Below are positions 31,834-43,912 of a stretch of 64,000 bases of DNA, in pieces. Positions within the stretch are counted from its first letter, which is position 1, and every line of letters begins with the position of its first letter. Below the pieces are notes generated by a model that was not told where the DNA came from, did not search any database, and saw only the letters and a list, made by a program, of their open reading frames with translations. The translations under genes were made by a program, and so were the position numbers. Source of the stretch: Aaosphaeria pasadenensis (Eukaryota; Ascomycota; Dothideomycetes; Pleosporales); the NCBI GenBank assembly GCA_022813625.1, contig JAKLMB010000050.1, positions 124,001 through 188,000 of the forward strand. The letters run 5' to 3'.

Positions 31834-33403
31834 TCATTGTGATGCGTCATATTCCGGCGCAACAATGTATCCTTCTAAGAAGGTCTCCAAGTCTTTCCAA
31901 TCAGCTAGGTTCAGTAACCCCATGTAATGCTGTACTTGAGATTCTAATAATTCTTTGTTCCTGGATGTTATGCAACCGACCAAAAGGGACCACAAATGTA
32001 ATTTTAGTAGTAATGCATTACGGATTGTTGGGCAGATGGGTTCAATATCTCGCACAGTCTCTAGAAACTTCTTATATAGGCTTACAGTGAACGCTGCTTC
32101 CTGTGTAAAAGCTCGAAAATAATACGACGTAGAGATCAAGGCGGCAATTCTGGCCACCTGAATAATTCGGATGCCAATGACGTCTGGTGATGGATCATTT
32201 GACGATGGTAGTTGGATGGAAAGTAGGCAATGTTCGATAGTGGACAGAATCTGTGTGAAGCAGATGATGGAAGTTGTCGAACTAGTCAAGGAACCTTTGG
32301 ATTCCAGATACCGAAATACGAGCTTAGAGATTGACCGGACAAGGTAATCTAGCGTTGTAGTCATATCGGTGTAGTCAATGAAGTATGATCGTTTGGAAAA
32401 CGACAGAAGGAATGGGTCAGTATTTGCCAAATGCTGGACAGGTCTTTCCAACCGAGGAATAGACAGTGTAATGGTAGAGGAGATTACGTCGCTGCTGGTT
32501 GGCGTTAGCAACAAGAAGGTCTGCAGTTCAAGAAGCTCACTCTTACACGGAAAGAATCATCGCTAGAGCACCATCCCAGCCAAGAGCCTGCAGACCGCCT
32601 CTTATCCTGACCATCCTTTGAAGTGCTTCCCAGTGAACAAGTGTCTCCCGAAAGTCTCCGGTTATATTCTTTCACAGAATTAGCCATGCAAGATCTAAGC
32701 CAAAACAAGAAAAAGTCTTACTCCAGTAGCCGCCAGCAACCCAGCAGCGGCAATGGTGCTGTCATCGGCGATCTGGTCTGGGTTTCCAAGCCGCTGCGCA
32801 AGTTGACGTACTGTCTCATTATAGTAAATGAGAGTGGCAGAACTGTGTCTGTCGTGATGTACGCTGGTATGATACAAGATCGCAGTAAGGATCAAAGGAT
32901 CAGCAAGGGCATTGCGTGCGAAGATGACACTGAAAGGATTTTTGGTGACATCTTTTCCAAGCGGCTGAATAACGACCGAGGTCGTATAGACGACTATTGG
33001 TTTGAGCACATAGGTAAGTTTATAAATCAAATGTGTACTTACAGCGGGTAAAGAGTTCGATGTACTCATGAGTCGATTGTAATGTAGTAGACACAAAGGG
33101 ATCGAAAGCGACGATGGGTCCAATGTCGACTAGGGTGGCTCGCCATCGAAACCCCAAAGACCAATCGGCTTCACTATTGAGTGAAATGTCCGAGGAATCC
33201 TCTCCTGTTTGATTGCTGAATCCTGGACTCTGAGAACAAACACAACCATGCTTCTTATGTCTATCGGCCGTGTACTCGTTGACAAGACTAAATCTTTGGA
33301 TCCTTCGGAATGTTCTCATGGCGGCCATCCTGACTACACGAGCATTTTCCTTCTTTGATTTTGCATCATTTGCAGCAAGTATGAACTGGAATTGTTTAGA
33401 CAT
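31834..33403 (-). CDS. Fungal_trans_2-like protein without a zinc cluster
   Basis: Four exons (33403-33043, 32993-32722, 32668-32547, 32494-31834) join in frame to 471 aa. The N terminus reads MSKQFQFILAANDAKSKKEN followed by a basic helix with RVVRMAAMRTFRRIQR, a pattern typical of the fungal family that has a basic N-terminal motif in place of the Cys6 cluster. The helical remainder, including FARNALADPLILTAILYHTS and a WEALQRMVRIRGGLQALG segment, matches the fungal_trans_2 regulator fold. It is probably nuclear, but DNA binding without zinc is unproven. It is divergent from the secreted hydrolase at 34215. Confidence 0.72.
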
Positions 33404-34214
33404 AATGTACTGGCTGTGCTGATCAATATTGGTTGGCTTAGTCGTAATGACTTGTTGCTCAATGTAGCCTCCGAATTTTGAATTATGCACCTATTTCTTT
33501 TCCTGTAACCGTGGCTAGCGATAGGACGCCCCGCAGAGCCGCAAAGAAAGTATGAAATGTTGCTATTGATAGCGATTGATGATTCTCGATCGGAATGTAT
33601 CAGTTGGATTATTCAAATATATCCAGAAGTATTTTATCTGTCGACCCTATCTACCAAGTATATACCTGATTGGGCGAGTGCTCTCCTTGGCAGGCTGTGG
33701 CTCTGCTTCTCCTGTTAAGGTTAAAAGTCAGGCTTACTATGTAAGGCCTCCAAACCACATTCAGAGGCTTCTTCAACTCGCCGGAATACTATGCCCATTT
33801 ACGGGAATTGCTCTCCTTGGCAGCCTTCACCAGTCTCTACTTCTGCTTCAGTACTACATGATGGAGCTTGTTGAATTCACACTATATGCGAAGAGGCGGT
33901 GACAAACAGGAGCTTACATCGTACTCCGCCATCCGGACGCATCTACTCCGATAGTTAGTCTACTGAAGGTTAATGGCCTCGGTAAAAAACTCTTGCTAGA
34001 GCACAACACCTACGCTATACGATGTTTGCACAATAAGTTTGGTAGACAATATAGAACACACTGCGAAGGAATGGATTTCTGTTGAAAATTATAAATACAT
34101 GTAGTTCCCATGAGTATGTGGACAATTCAATCCACTACGAACTTGGAATTCTCAGACCAGCCCAGCTTCTCAACTTCCTGTTCATTCAACCCATTGATTT
34201 CCATCACCCTTGCA
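33404..34214. promoter_or_regulatory. Divergent control region between the regulator-like gene and the secreted hydrolase
   Basis: No gene is supported. The 15-mer tgctctccttggcag occurs twice (33679-33693 and 33809-33823), 130 bp apart, with diverged flanks, suggesting an old local duplication. Confidence 0.4.
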
Positions 34215-35445
34215 ATGAAAATATATACGATATCAACCCTTCTTACCCTTGGAGTTTTCGTTTCCGCTGGTCCAACGATCAAGCCCTCAGCCCTTGGGCA
34301 TGACGGCCATTGCAAAACGGTCGACCTTCCGATCCAGGCCCAAGCAAACAATGTCAAGCTTCCACCCTATCCTAACTCCACCTTGCCCGGAGTGTTGTAC
34401 GAATACCTAAATTTCAACTCTTCTGCCCTTCCACGACAGCTAGTCAATGGTACCTTTAACATTAGTGCAACATATTGTGAGCCGACTGTCAAAGTCGATC
34501 ACCGTGAGAACACGATCCAAGTTCTCCTGCATGGACTTTCTGGAACTAAGGTGAGTTTGCATCAATGAGATATCTTGAGCCACTCTAAATTGTAGACAGG
34601 AGTACTGGAACGGTTACAATGGAGCCCCCGCAACGTTTCCGGGACAATACTCTTGGGTTGCACATGCTCAATCCCAAGGCTATGCCACTCTGGCCATTGA
34701 CAACCTCGGAAATGGCCAAAGCGACCATCCCGATCCCGTCGACATTGTGCAAGGGCCGCTGCAACTTGCGATACTAGAGAGTATAATTCAAAGCCTCCGA
34801 CGTGGTGTGCTCCCATCAATTACCGATTATGAAAAGGTCGTATTGGTATCGCATTCATACGGTTCCGTCATCGCTCGTCTCGTTGCCCAATTCTTTCCTA
34901 CAAACGGTGCGGATGCATATATCCTTACAGCAACATCCAACAAGCTCCCCGGTCTTGGAGGCTTCGTCGCCGCGACACATGCGCAGTCAGCTAGTGCTGT
35001 CAAACCCGAGCAGTTTGGCCACCTTGTCCCAGGTTACCTAGCAGTCGCTCCCCAGGGTGTCCGCGATGGGCTGTATCCGCTGGATGGGAAGTATGATCCC
35101 AAGATGTTGCAGGTCGACATTGATGAGCCACATGTCTTCGCCGTTGGAGAAATTGCTGCGTCTCAGTCTGCAAATGCTGTCCCGAGCAATTTCACTGGCC
35201 CAGTTCTGGTAATCACCGGTCGCCAGGACCAGATTGTCTGCGGGAATGGGAATATAACAGCTTTTGTGCCAGACTGTGGCGTTGGGAATGGATCAAACCC
35301 AGACGGGACGCGGGTTCTGTTTCCTAAGGCATCTCGATTCGACGCTTATGTACCGGACGATTCGGCTCATGCCATAAATACTCAGTACTCTGCATCGGAG
35401 TCCTTTGGAGCAGCACATCAATGGCTACAGACCGTAGGGTTCTGA
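34215..35445 (+). CDS. Secreted alpha/beta hydrolase
   Basis: Two exons (34215-34550, 34600-35445) give 393 aa. The N terminus is a signal peptide (MKIYTISTLLTLGVFVSAG). The core follows the alpha/beta-hydrolase order: the LLHGLSG loop, a Trp/Tyr-rich EYWNGYN segment, the DNLGNG turn, the nucleophile elbow VSHSYGS, the acid in ITGRQDQIV and the late histidine in DDSAHAIN. Several N-X-S/T sites fit secretion. Substrate cannot be told; lipase, esterase or lactonase activity are all possible. No partner gene is obvious, though the type B carboxylesterase follows on the same strand. Confidence 0.83.
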
Positions 35446-36025
35446 TTGGGAATGTTGGAATAATAATGGTGGCTAAGGCAGCGGCTTTCTGTAAGCGCGC
35501 TAATTATTTACCTACCTGCATACCCGGTAAACGGCTATTACCCCCTCTACTGTTCTTCTTTACTTTGACGTACATTTCGCGACATTCTTATCATTATTTA
35601 GATTAATCTTCAGCTTAACTATTGCTTCTTCGTCCTCCAGTACTAGTAACCCCATAAGTGAAGCAACTACAACACTCAAGTAACGGTCATCTTGATTTCT
35701 CCCCTGCCAAGGGCCAAGGTATTGCCAACAACCCAGCTGCCTTGGCTTAGAAGCGTCATCTCAACAATGGCGTCAGAACGCCCTCGAAATCAGGAGATAC
35801 TTAGATCCTGCAAAACATCGCGCATGTTTCCTTCTTTCTACTCACCAGTTGCTGCGAAAATATCAGATCGGGGGAGATTGGCCTCAAGTTTCTTTCCAGC
35901 GTGTTCATCAGCGAGAATGCCCGCGCGACCTTGATTCTTCGAACGCCTGCTGGGTGACGGTTCCCCTTCCAAGACCAGTCGACACATTCTGTCTTTATCG
36001 CGAAGCAACGATCAAACCGCACTCA
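35446..36025. other. Spacer between two esterase-like genes
   Basis: No gene is supported. An open frame runs upstream of the carboxylesterase start from 35849 but lacks coding character before the basic/membrane segment. Confidence 0.4.
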
Positions 36026-37689
36026 ATGATATTCATGCGCCGACAGAAAGACCAAAAGGGTCATGCAAATAGGGCGCGCAGATATTGGCCCGTTTTTGCT
36101 GCTATTGCCTTGATCATAATTCTGCTTGTTGCCCTTCTACCGCCGCTCCTTCTCAGACGTGCAAAGGCCTCGGACTCTGCCCCGCTAGGCTTGACTATCG
36201 AAACAACAGCAGGTCCTGTCATGGGTTTTGTTGATGACACGACTCCGAATGTCGCTCAATTCCTTGGGATCCCGTATGCCGAGCAACCAGTTGGGGAGAG
36301 ACGATGGCTTCCAGCCGTTACAAAGGCGCGGGAAGAGTCCATCGACGCTACAAAATTTGGCAAGAATTGCCCGCAGATTGAGGACAACTCCCCCGGCATT
36401 ACTCGAAATGATGTTCCTGAATTCCTAGTGCCTGTGGACGACATTGGCGAAGAGTGTCTTGTGCTAAATGTCTGGACACCACGAGGTAGCAAGAAAGGAA
36501 GGACGGAACGGTTACCCGTCATCGTATGGATATACGGCGGTGGATTTCAGAATGGCGGAGGCAATGTACAGTATCTGAATCCCAGTCGATGGGTCAATCG
36601 CAGTCAGAAACTCGTCGTAGTCGGCATCAAGTAAGCAATTCTGCAAGAGTGCAGGTGAACCACTCGCTTACCTCGATCTCTAGCTACCGATCAAATATTT
36701 TCGGATTCCCCAACGCAAGGGGATTAAAGTCTAATGAACAGAACCTTGGACTCCTCGATCAGCGACTTGGCCTTGAATGGATCAGATCAAACATTGAGAA
36801 CTTTGGAGGAGATCCATCACGCATCTCTCTCTGGGGTCATTCCGCTGGTGCCGTAGCTGCAGATCTCTACAACTTTGCGTACCCGGACGACCCAATTATT
36901 GCTGGGTTAATATTATCCTCTGGGAGCACATTCTTCAACATTGCCTCTAATGACCGGGAACAAACGAACTTCACGTTTGTCGCTTCACAGCTTGGTTGTG
37001 GAGAGCTCGGTCCTCAAGAAGAACTTGACTGTTTGCGAAAGGTCAGTTCAGAGGAAATTACATCCTTCCGCAAAGATTACAATAGTGCGCCCGGCATCTC
37101 TTTCAACCCCATTATCGATAATTCAACCAAGTTTTCCAACAACACAGCACGTGCGTATGACAGGAAGTTTGCGAAGGTACCCGCTATAGCAGGCTCTACT
37201 ACCAACGAGGGCGCACTCTTTCAGCCCTATAACCGCACGCATGGCCCTAACCAGGCTAGTGCAAACAGAACTACTCTGTCCCTGTTTCATTGTCCTGTAG
37301 TCGGAACCACACAACTACGGCACTCTGTCGAGGCACTTACGTTCAACTATCTATATGGCGGGAACTTTTCCAATATTTCTCCCCAGTGGTGGCAGGGTGC
37401 GTATCATTCTGCTGAATTGCCATTACTCTTCGGCACACATGGAATCGCGAGAGGCACATCTCCACGTTTTGAAGTCGAGGTTTCAGAACAAATGCAAGAT
37501 TTCTGGCTCGCATTTGCAGAGGATCCAGTCAACGGGCTACCGAAGCTCGGGTGGGACGCGTCCGCGCCCGGCGGAGATGGCGTTTTAATAGGTTGGGAAG
37601 GTGAAGTGACCCAGCGTATCTCACAGAGTAGGTTGGAGGAGCCGTGCGATGGCCCAAGAGCGAAAGAGGACGGTAGGCCACCACCATAG
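36026..37689 (+). CDS. Membrane-anchored type B carboxylesterase
   Basis: Two exons (36026-36630, 36684-37689) give 536 aa. Instead of a cleavable signal, a basic start (MRRQKDQKGHANRARR) is followed by one strong membrane segment (WPVFAAIALIIILLVALLPP), so this is probably a type II membrane protein with an external catalytic domain. Type B landmarks are FLGIPYAEQPVGERRW, GEECLVLNVWTP, VWIYGGGFQNGG, EQNLGLLDQRLGLEW, the nucleophile in WGHSAGA, the acid in TTNEGALF and the histidine in AYHSAELP. The region between the acid and the histidine is shorter than in many family members. The start could be the second ATG at 36035. Confidence 0.85.
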
Positions 37690-40006
37690 AGCCTGTATCC
37701 ACTTCATTGGTGTATTAGTCGTACAGGTTAACCCGAAAGAATATACACCTTGGTGACAGCGTCTTAACTGTTGTCCTCTTTTCTATTCTGACTTGCCATT
37801 GTTGATCCTTTTGCTCTTCTCATCCGAACCCATTATACCTAGCTTAGGTCGGAACAGTGCATTGGAATTCAAACATCTGACATGATATGAACGCCGACGT
37901 GAAAGACCGTCACATTTCGTCGATACTATGACTTAAAGTGGTCAGAATAGGGAAACCTGCCGAGATTTCTTTTATTTCTATTATCATTCTTGCGTAAAGC
38001 AATATTCAATCAACAATGACAAGTAAAGCGTATCAGAAGTTAATTCATTGGCTGGTCACTCCCCAAATCGTACATAATGGCCACAGCTCCCGCCTAGCCG
38101 TGATAGTTTGAGTCATTGAGTACTGATTTGTAGTACTTACCGACTAGTAGTTTGTGCTTGAAAGATTGATATCTTGGTTATCTAGAAGTACCAACCATGA
38201 TGGGTCTCTCCTTTGGTGTAATGGAGTATGTAATTTCAGTCTTGAGCCATAATCAATGGTTATCTCCTGGCTTTGGTTTCAGGATATGCGGCGTTCTACA
38301 GATAGCTGGTTAACAACCATAAAAGTCAAAAGTGGAGTTCAGTCACGATGTAGCGTTGACTGCCTGGAACAAGTTACAGTGTGTAATGGTTTATTGCATT
38401 TATTCGTCTGGAGGCACCTGTATATTGTGGCGAAGCTCAACCCTACCCTGTACAATCAATAGAGGTAGCTACTTGGATTGAATACTACACGAGAGATGAA
38501 AGGATATTGCTAGAATTTTTCAAAGTACAATCTCGACGAGAATTCAAGGTCTTCGTCTTCAGTGCTCTGTCTGGCAACATAGCATAGTACAGACAGAAAA
38601 TTTAGTTAGAAATGCTCCAAGTTACTACGATGCAAAGCTCTAAACTTTTAAATATCTTTTGTTGATTGTTTCAGAACTTGTTCTACGTATTTCGTATCTA
38701 CTAGTCTGAAAGTCGAGGTACAAATGGACTAAAATAAATTAGCGCCGAACGCGCGTCAAGTATGAAGATGTGGGGGGCTGATTTAAGTCTCATCTTTCAA
38801 GTAGCCTCTGTTGCCCAATAGCTAGTGTGAAAATCCGGGGACAGGTACAGTTAGTTCTTCACTCGACAGTCGAGACTGCTTGGCGTCTCATATGCAGAGA
38901 ACATCTTCGTGTCTAGTTAACGCGCCGATTAGATACTCAGTAATCCTGCTGATTTGAAGGCCACCTTGAGACATGTGAATAAACATTTAACCCTATACTA
39001 CTATTCTACTGATAGACTTCACGATTCTGCCTGAGAATGCAGCGTTTTGTTGGACAGTTGGATTTGACACGCGAAGGAGTCGGGCCAAGAACGGCACTGT
39101 TCCAAGCCATCGCTCAGTCCCCCTATTCCGTCGGCCCCTCTAACACCTACACACAACACAACGTGTTCTCTACTGCTGGGCAGCAGAGGTTGACATCTGG
39201 ACCTAACAGGGCTTTTCGAAACTACTTGTATACGATTGGAGTCGTACGCGTCGAGTTGGACTCGTTCGCAATAATGGAACGAATACGACGGGTACGCGTG
39301 ATCGGTCTCCGATACGGAAACATGTCAATGACGATGTACTCGACGACGTATACGCACGCATTTGTATACGCACACATCTGGTGTCTTTCTGCACTAGCAG
39401 GCCCACATGTTAACTGCCACATTTTGACAGGATTTCTGCAAGCAATCTTATCATAGTGCTGGACGATACAGACAGGCGTTCATCTTTTGTCGCAATCATC
39501 TTCGGGAAAATCACATTTCCAAATAATCCATTTCGAGCCTTGTACTCAATATTGTATGAATTATTTCCAAGCAATCCCTTATGTAGCTATATGAGATTCA
39601 TGTAATTAGAGTGTACTGCAGAAAATCTGCCACTTGCGGCTGCATAATGTTGGTGCGTCTGGACGCTTTGCCAAACCAAACCCTTGTCATTATTCGGTGT
39701 TACACCCTTTACCGAACACACGGGGAGGAGGCTGTGAACTGCAAGATCTCCAATGATGGTCGCCAGCTCTTAGATTGATTGGCGCGTCGGACATGGCGTT
39801 TACTACTGCTCAGATCCAGTTTTTGCCCATACCCACTTCCAGGAGAGCTAAGGTCTACGAAGTGTTCATCAGTCGGATATGCCGCCCCTGTTTGCTACTG
39901 CTTTCTTAAGAAACAAAGTTCCTGCTCCTCTTTTGTTAGATTCCTTCGTCAAAGTTTAACAACCAACTTCGCCTTAACAGAAGCCAGCAGTGCCCTTGTG
40001 ACTACA
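37690..40006. other. Intergenic, 2.3 kb
   Basis: Mostly AT-rich. The largest frame, 139 codons at 39037-39456, shows no family similarity and was not called. No transposon, RNA gene or array was recognised. Confidence 0.45.
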
Positions 40007-41900
40007 ATGTCGGAGAAGGAAATCTCTGCTGCGCGTATCGAGGAAATGATCGAGAAGCACCATCCCATAGTGATACACGAAGGGCATGCTCTCGATCTGT
40101 CAGATTGGATTGATCACCACCCTGGGGGCCGGCTTTCTATATTGCATATGGTCGGTCGTGATGCTACAGATGAAATCAACATGTGAGTGGTCGGATGGTC
40201 GCGCAGGCTCCCACCTTAACGGCACCGGATGCGCGCGGAACGTTTACATCAGCACCTTAAACTAACTTCATCTCAACTGCTAGTTACCACTCGAACAAGG
40301 CGCTCTTGATGATGAAACGGCATCGTATTGGTCGAGTCCGAGAACCCTGGGCCAACCTAGAACCACCGATCCGCTCGCCTAGCTATTATGAGAATGTCGC
40401 ACTGCATAAAGAGCGCGTAGACACAAGACGCCGTCGCAGTGTCGATCCATGTCTCGTGGGTCTACCTGCTTCATGGATATACCAGGGCACACTAGAGCAA
40501 GGCTGACCGAATACCAAAGGCAGCTTCCATCATAAGCAAAAAGTTGAATGTAAAAGGGACGTGTTCTCGAAGGTCGGATGCAAGTGCTGGTGCAATCCCG
40601 GAGAAAATGCTTTCATCAGATGCACGAACGCATAACGAATCGGTGGAGTCAACAAGGACGATATATCGCCAGCGTTATGCTACTGAGCAGGAGGAAAAGG
40701 AGATTGCACAAGGGGTGCGTGAGAATCCCTCTTTAGATACTACTACGCAGCGCGCAATCACGATAGACTACCGCGCGCTTCATCAACAGATCAAGGATGA
40801 AGGGCTCTACAGATGCAACTATGCAGAGTATGGAATTGAGATGATAAGATATATGGGACTGTTCGGTACATTTCTTGCCTTCCTCAACGCTGGATGGTAC
40901 CTCACATCCGCAATGTTTTTGGGGATGTTTTGGGTAAGCCTAATTCGTCCCTCGCGCAGGGAATGTTTAGCTCACGTCAACTACACAGCAACAGATTATG
41001 TTCACAGCACACGATGCAGGTCACCGAGGGATTACTGGAAATTTCATCATTGATACACTTATTGGTGCTTTCATTGCAGACTTCTGCTGTGGCCTTAGCA
41101 TAGGGTGGTGGAAGTCTTCGCACAATGTTCACCACCTGGTTACAAACATGCCCGAGCATGATCCGGACATCCAAAATCTTCCCTTGTTCTCTACTTCGCC
41201 CACATACCTCAAGTCTATTCTGTCCTCATTCTACAACTTCCAATTCGCCTGGGACTCTGCAGCCGACTTCCTGATCCCTTACCAGAAATACACGTATTAT
41301 CCTGTCATGGCTCTTGCTCGGTTCAACTTGTATATTCTCAGCTGGCTTCATCTCTGTTCGCCTAGAGCAGCGCAGTTAGGTGCTGCATGGTGGACGCGCC
41401 CGATCGAGCTCTTGTTCATGGCATGTTACTGGGTACTCTTTGGGTACAAGCTTGTTTGGCTGACCCTCCCATCATGGCCCATTCGCATTGCGTTCGTACT
41501 AGTTTCGCATCTCATTACGATGGTTTTGCACGTCCAGATAACCCTATCGCATTGGGGCATGCCGACAGTTGATCTCGGCCCAACCGAGTCATTTCCCCAA
41601 CGCCAGCTACGAACAACCATGGATGTCGATTGCCCTGCTTGGCTGGACTGGCTGCATGGAGGTTTGCAGTTTCAAGCAGTCCATCACTTATTCCCAAGAG
41701 TACCGAGACATAACCTAAGAAAATGTCAAGAACTTGTAAAAGAATTCTCTGATAAGACGGGAATACGGTATCAATGTTATGGATTTGTTGAGGGAAACAA
41801 GGTGGTACTTTCTAGGCTTGAAGAGGTCGCCAACATGGTAAAGATGATGATTGATTGTCAGAAAGACATGGCCGAGACTGGAGAGGGATCAGGACATTAA
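40007..41900 (+). CDS. Cytochrome b5-fused delta-8 sphingolipid-type desaturase
   Basis: Predicted exons are 40007-40182, 40284-40416, 40496-40933 and 40989-41900, about 552 aa. The N-terminal cytochrome b5 domain has the haem motif DHHPGG with GRDATDEI after it. The desaturase domain shows three histidine boxes: HDAGH, HNVHH and QFQAVHH, the last with the glutamine typical of front-end desaturases. Hydrophobic helices flank the boxes, so it is an ER membrane protein. It most resembles fungal delta-8 sphingolipid desaturases that act on the long-chain base of glucosylceramide. The junction of exons 2 and 3 falls in a poorly conserved linker and is uncertain; donors at 40417 or 40456 both work. 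Confidence 0.88.
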
Positions 41901-42376
41901 ACATAACACCTCGAAAACCATTCAGAAAATAATAAGAATTTAGAAAGAACCATAGAACGAAGGAAGACCTTCTGTGTCCATGTAAGCTAGGTTCAAACAT
42001 GCAGCGTCTGTATGAACAGTAATGGTTCCAATGAAGGTGGCAATCAACCGTGCACAACAGTAATGTGTTCACTGATGCTGGGCAGCTTGTATGAACGTAT
42101 CGTGGCTTCCTCATTGACTAAGGTAAGCACCTGTACGGGCTCGTGCGCTGCTTAGCCGGAGCCGATTTCTCCGTTGTTGAGAGTTTCCCAACGTGAGACA
42201 AAGACTGTCTATGTCCTGGGCTATGATAATAGAGCCTCTCTGCGTCCTAAACTATTAATAGCTACCTACGTGATTATTCTGCCTTGGTGCATCCTCCTTG
42301 TGTCATAATACTTGTCGCAGGCTCGGCTCCTTGTCTACATCCTAGAGGCATAACATCTTTGGCCATCTGTAACATT
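41901..42376. other. Intergenic spacer
   Basis: It lies between the desaturase end and the HAD phosphatase start. Nothing else was recognised. Confidence 0.4.
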
Positions 42377-43305
42377 ATGGCTCTTCTTGAATTAAAGTGA
42401 GTTCACCCTTACAGAAATATCCATCTGCGTTGTAAACACAGACGCAAGAGTGGCAACGTGAAGTCCGCGACTAAACAAAATCTACTAACAGGTTTCCCCC
42501 AATCCGTGCATGCATCTTCGACATGGATGGGCTTCTCATCAACTCCGAAGACATAATTACTCTTTGCACGAACCAACTTCTTGAAAAGTACGGAAGGCCT
42601 GCTTTCACTCGGTCGATTCGAGTCCAGCTCATGGGCGTCCCGGATTCAACAAACGGCGACGTGTTCCACGACTGGGCCAAACTGCCCATATCTCGCGAGG
42701 AATTCGCCCACGAACTGAATGTACAAATGCAAGTCCATTTTCCGAGTTGCGAACCGTTGCCCGGCGCGGACAATCTTCTGTCAGATCTCAGTCATGCGCG
42801 AAGTACTTCTTCAGGGGAGAAGATCAAATTGGCATTGGCATCTAGTACCAAGAGCCATAGCTACGGATTGAAAACATCAAGGCCGGAAACAAAGCATCTG
42901 CTAGATTCCTTCCCATCCGAACGACGTATCTTGGGCGATGATGCACGAGTACGACCAGGTCGAGGGAAGCCGGCGCCTGACATATATCTAGTCGCATTGC
43001 AGTCGCTGAACTCGGCAGCCAACGCGGATGAGAAGATCATCATGCCCAACGAGTGTTTGGTCTTTGAAGATAGTGTGGCAGGAGTAGAGGCTGGAAGACG
43101 AGCCGGGATGAGGGTTATTTGGGTCCCGCATCAAGATGTGGCGGCTGAATATGAAACCAAGCAGAAGCATGTGTTAGCTGGGAGGATGGGCATGAGTAAA
43201 CTCGGAGACGACTGGCAGCTAGGGGAGGTCGATGACGGTTGGGCTGAAAGCATACCGAGTCTAGAAGCCTTCGATTACAGAAAGTATGGGATTGATGTTC
43301 TGTAA
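42377..43305 (+). CDS. HAD-superfamily phosphatase (pseudouridine-5'-phosphatase/GPP-like)
   Basis: A 20-nt first exon (42377-42396) encodes MALLELK and splices to 42492-43305, giving 277 aa. Motif I is FDMDGLLINSE with the nucleophilic and general-acid aspartates; motif II is LASSTKS; motif III is the lysine in GRGKPAPD; motif IV is FEDSVAGVEAG. A helical cap of subclass I lies between motifs I and II. Such enzymes dephosphorylate small sugar phosphates or nucleotide-derived phosphates in the cytosol; the exact substrate is not decidable. Without the short first exon the protein would start inside motif I, which supports the spliced model. Confidence 0.88.
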
Positions 43306-43381
43306 AGTGGCATAACAGCAAGTATTCTGGATAAGCTAATTTGAATAACATCTGTATCTGTATTGCAAGTATATTGTCATG

Positions 43382-43912
43382 CTACAAAGGATGACCTACA
43401 AAATAGGTAAGCATGGCTGAAACGACACCCCAATCAGCATCGATTGTAATATCGTAAGCCTTTGGTGACGCTACAGAACCTGGTCTGTTATTTACCCAGT
43501 CCAGCCATTGGATAGTGTCACCTTGCCAGAACATGAAGACAACTTTGGAGCCGATAGTGCCAATTGCCCAGCAATTGAATGGGTCAACTCGAGCAGCCTG
43601 TACTAGCCATTTCTCCAACTGGTCCATGATTTCCTCAAAACTGTCCTTGCTTGCTGCTCCTTTGCCCTCATATACGAGTTTTGGCGTGGAGATAGAAAAG
43701 CCACTTGTCTCGCTAGTAAGCAAGCTGACTAGGATGTCCGCTTTCAACCCCTTTGTGTCCTCCGGTTTGGGATACGCTTCTGGAGAGATTATGAAGTCCT
43801 TCTCTGCGGCACCCGTCTTGTAGAATTGGCCTAGCAAGTTATTCCATAGTCCATTCACACGGTACTCTACCCTGAAGAAGGTTGGCCCGTAATTTGCGTA
43901 TGGCGAGGACAT
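43382..43912 (-). CDS. Small fungal protein of unknown function, possible PD-(D/E)XK fold
   Basis: A single-exon 176-aa protein without signal peptide or membrane segment. I do not recognise a named family. It contains D59 in KADILVSL, then E82-G-K84 in LVYEGKGA, then a helix with Q98 (EEIMDQLEKWL); this order (D, ExK, helix with Q) is the layout of PD-(D/E)XK nuclease-like folds. The C-terminal half has a strand-rich IGSKVVFMFWQGDTIQWL segment. The assignment is tentative and enzymatic activity should not be assumed. It ends only 76 bp from the convergent HAD phosphatase gene. Confidence 0.55.
   Translation of the reverse strand: MSSPYANYGPTFFRVEYRVNGLWNNLLGQFYKTGAAEKDFIISPEAYPKPEDTKGLKADILVSLLTSETSGFSISTPKLVYEGKGAASKDSFEEIMDQLEKWLVQAARVDPFNCWAIGTIGSKVVFMFWQGDTIQWLDWVNNRPGSVASPKAYDITIDADWGVVSAMLTYFVGHPL

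Noticed and set aside
39037..39456. 139-codon plus-strand frame
   Set aside because: Low-complexity amino-acid content and no similarity to a family; treated as chance in a gene-poor stretch.
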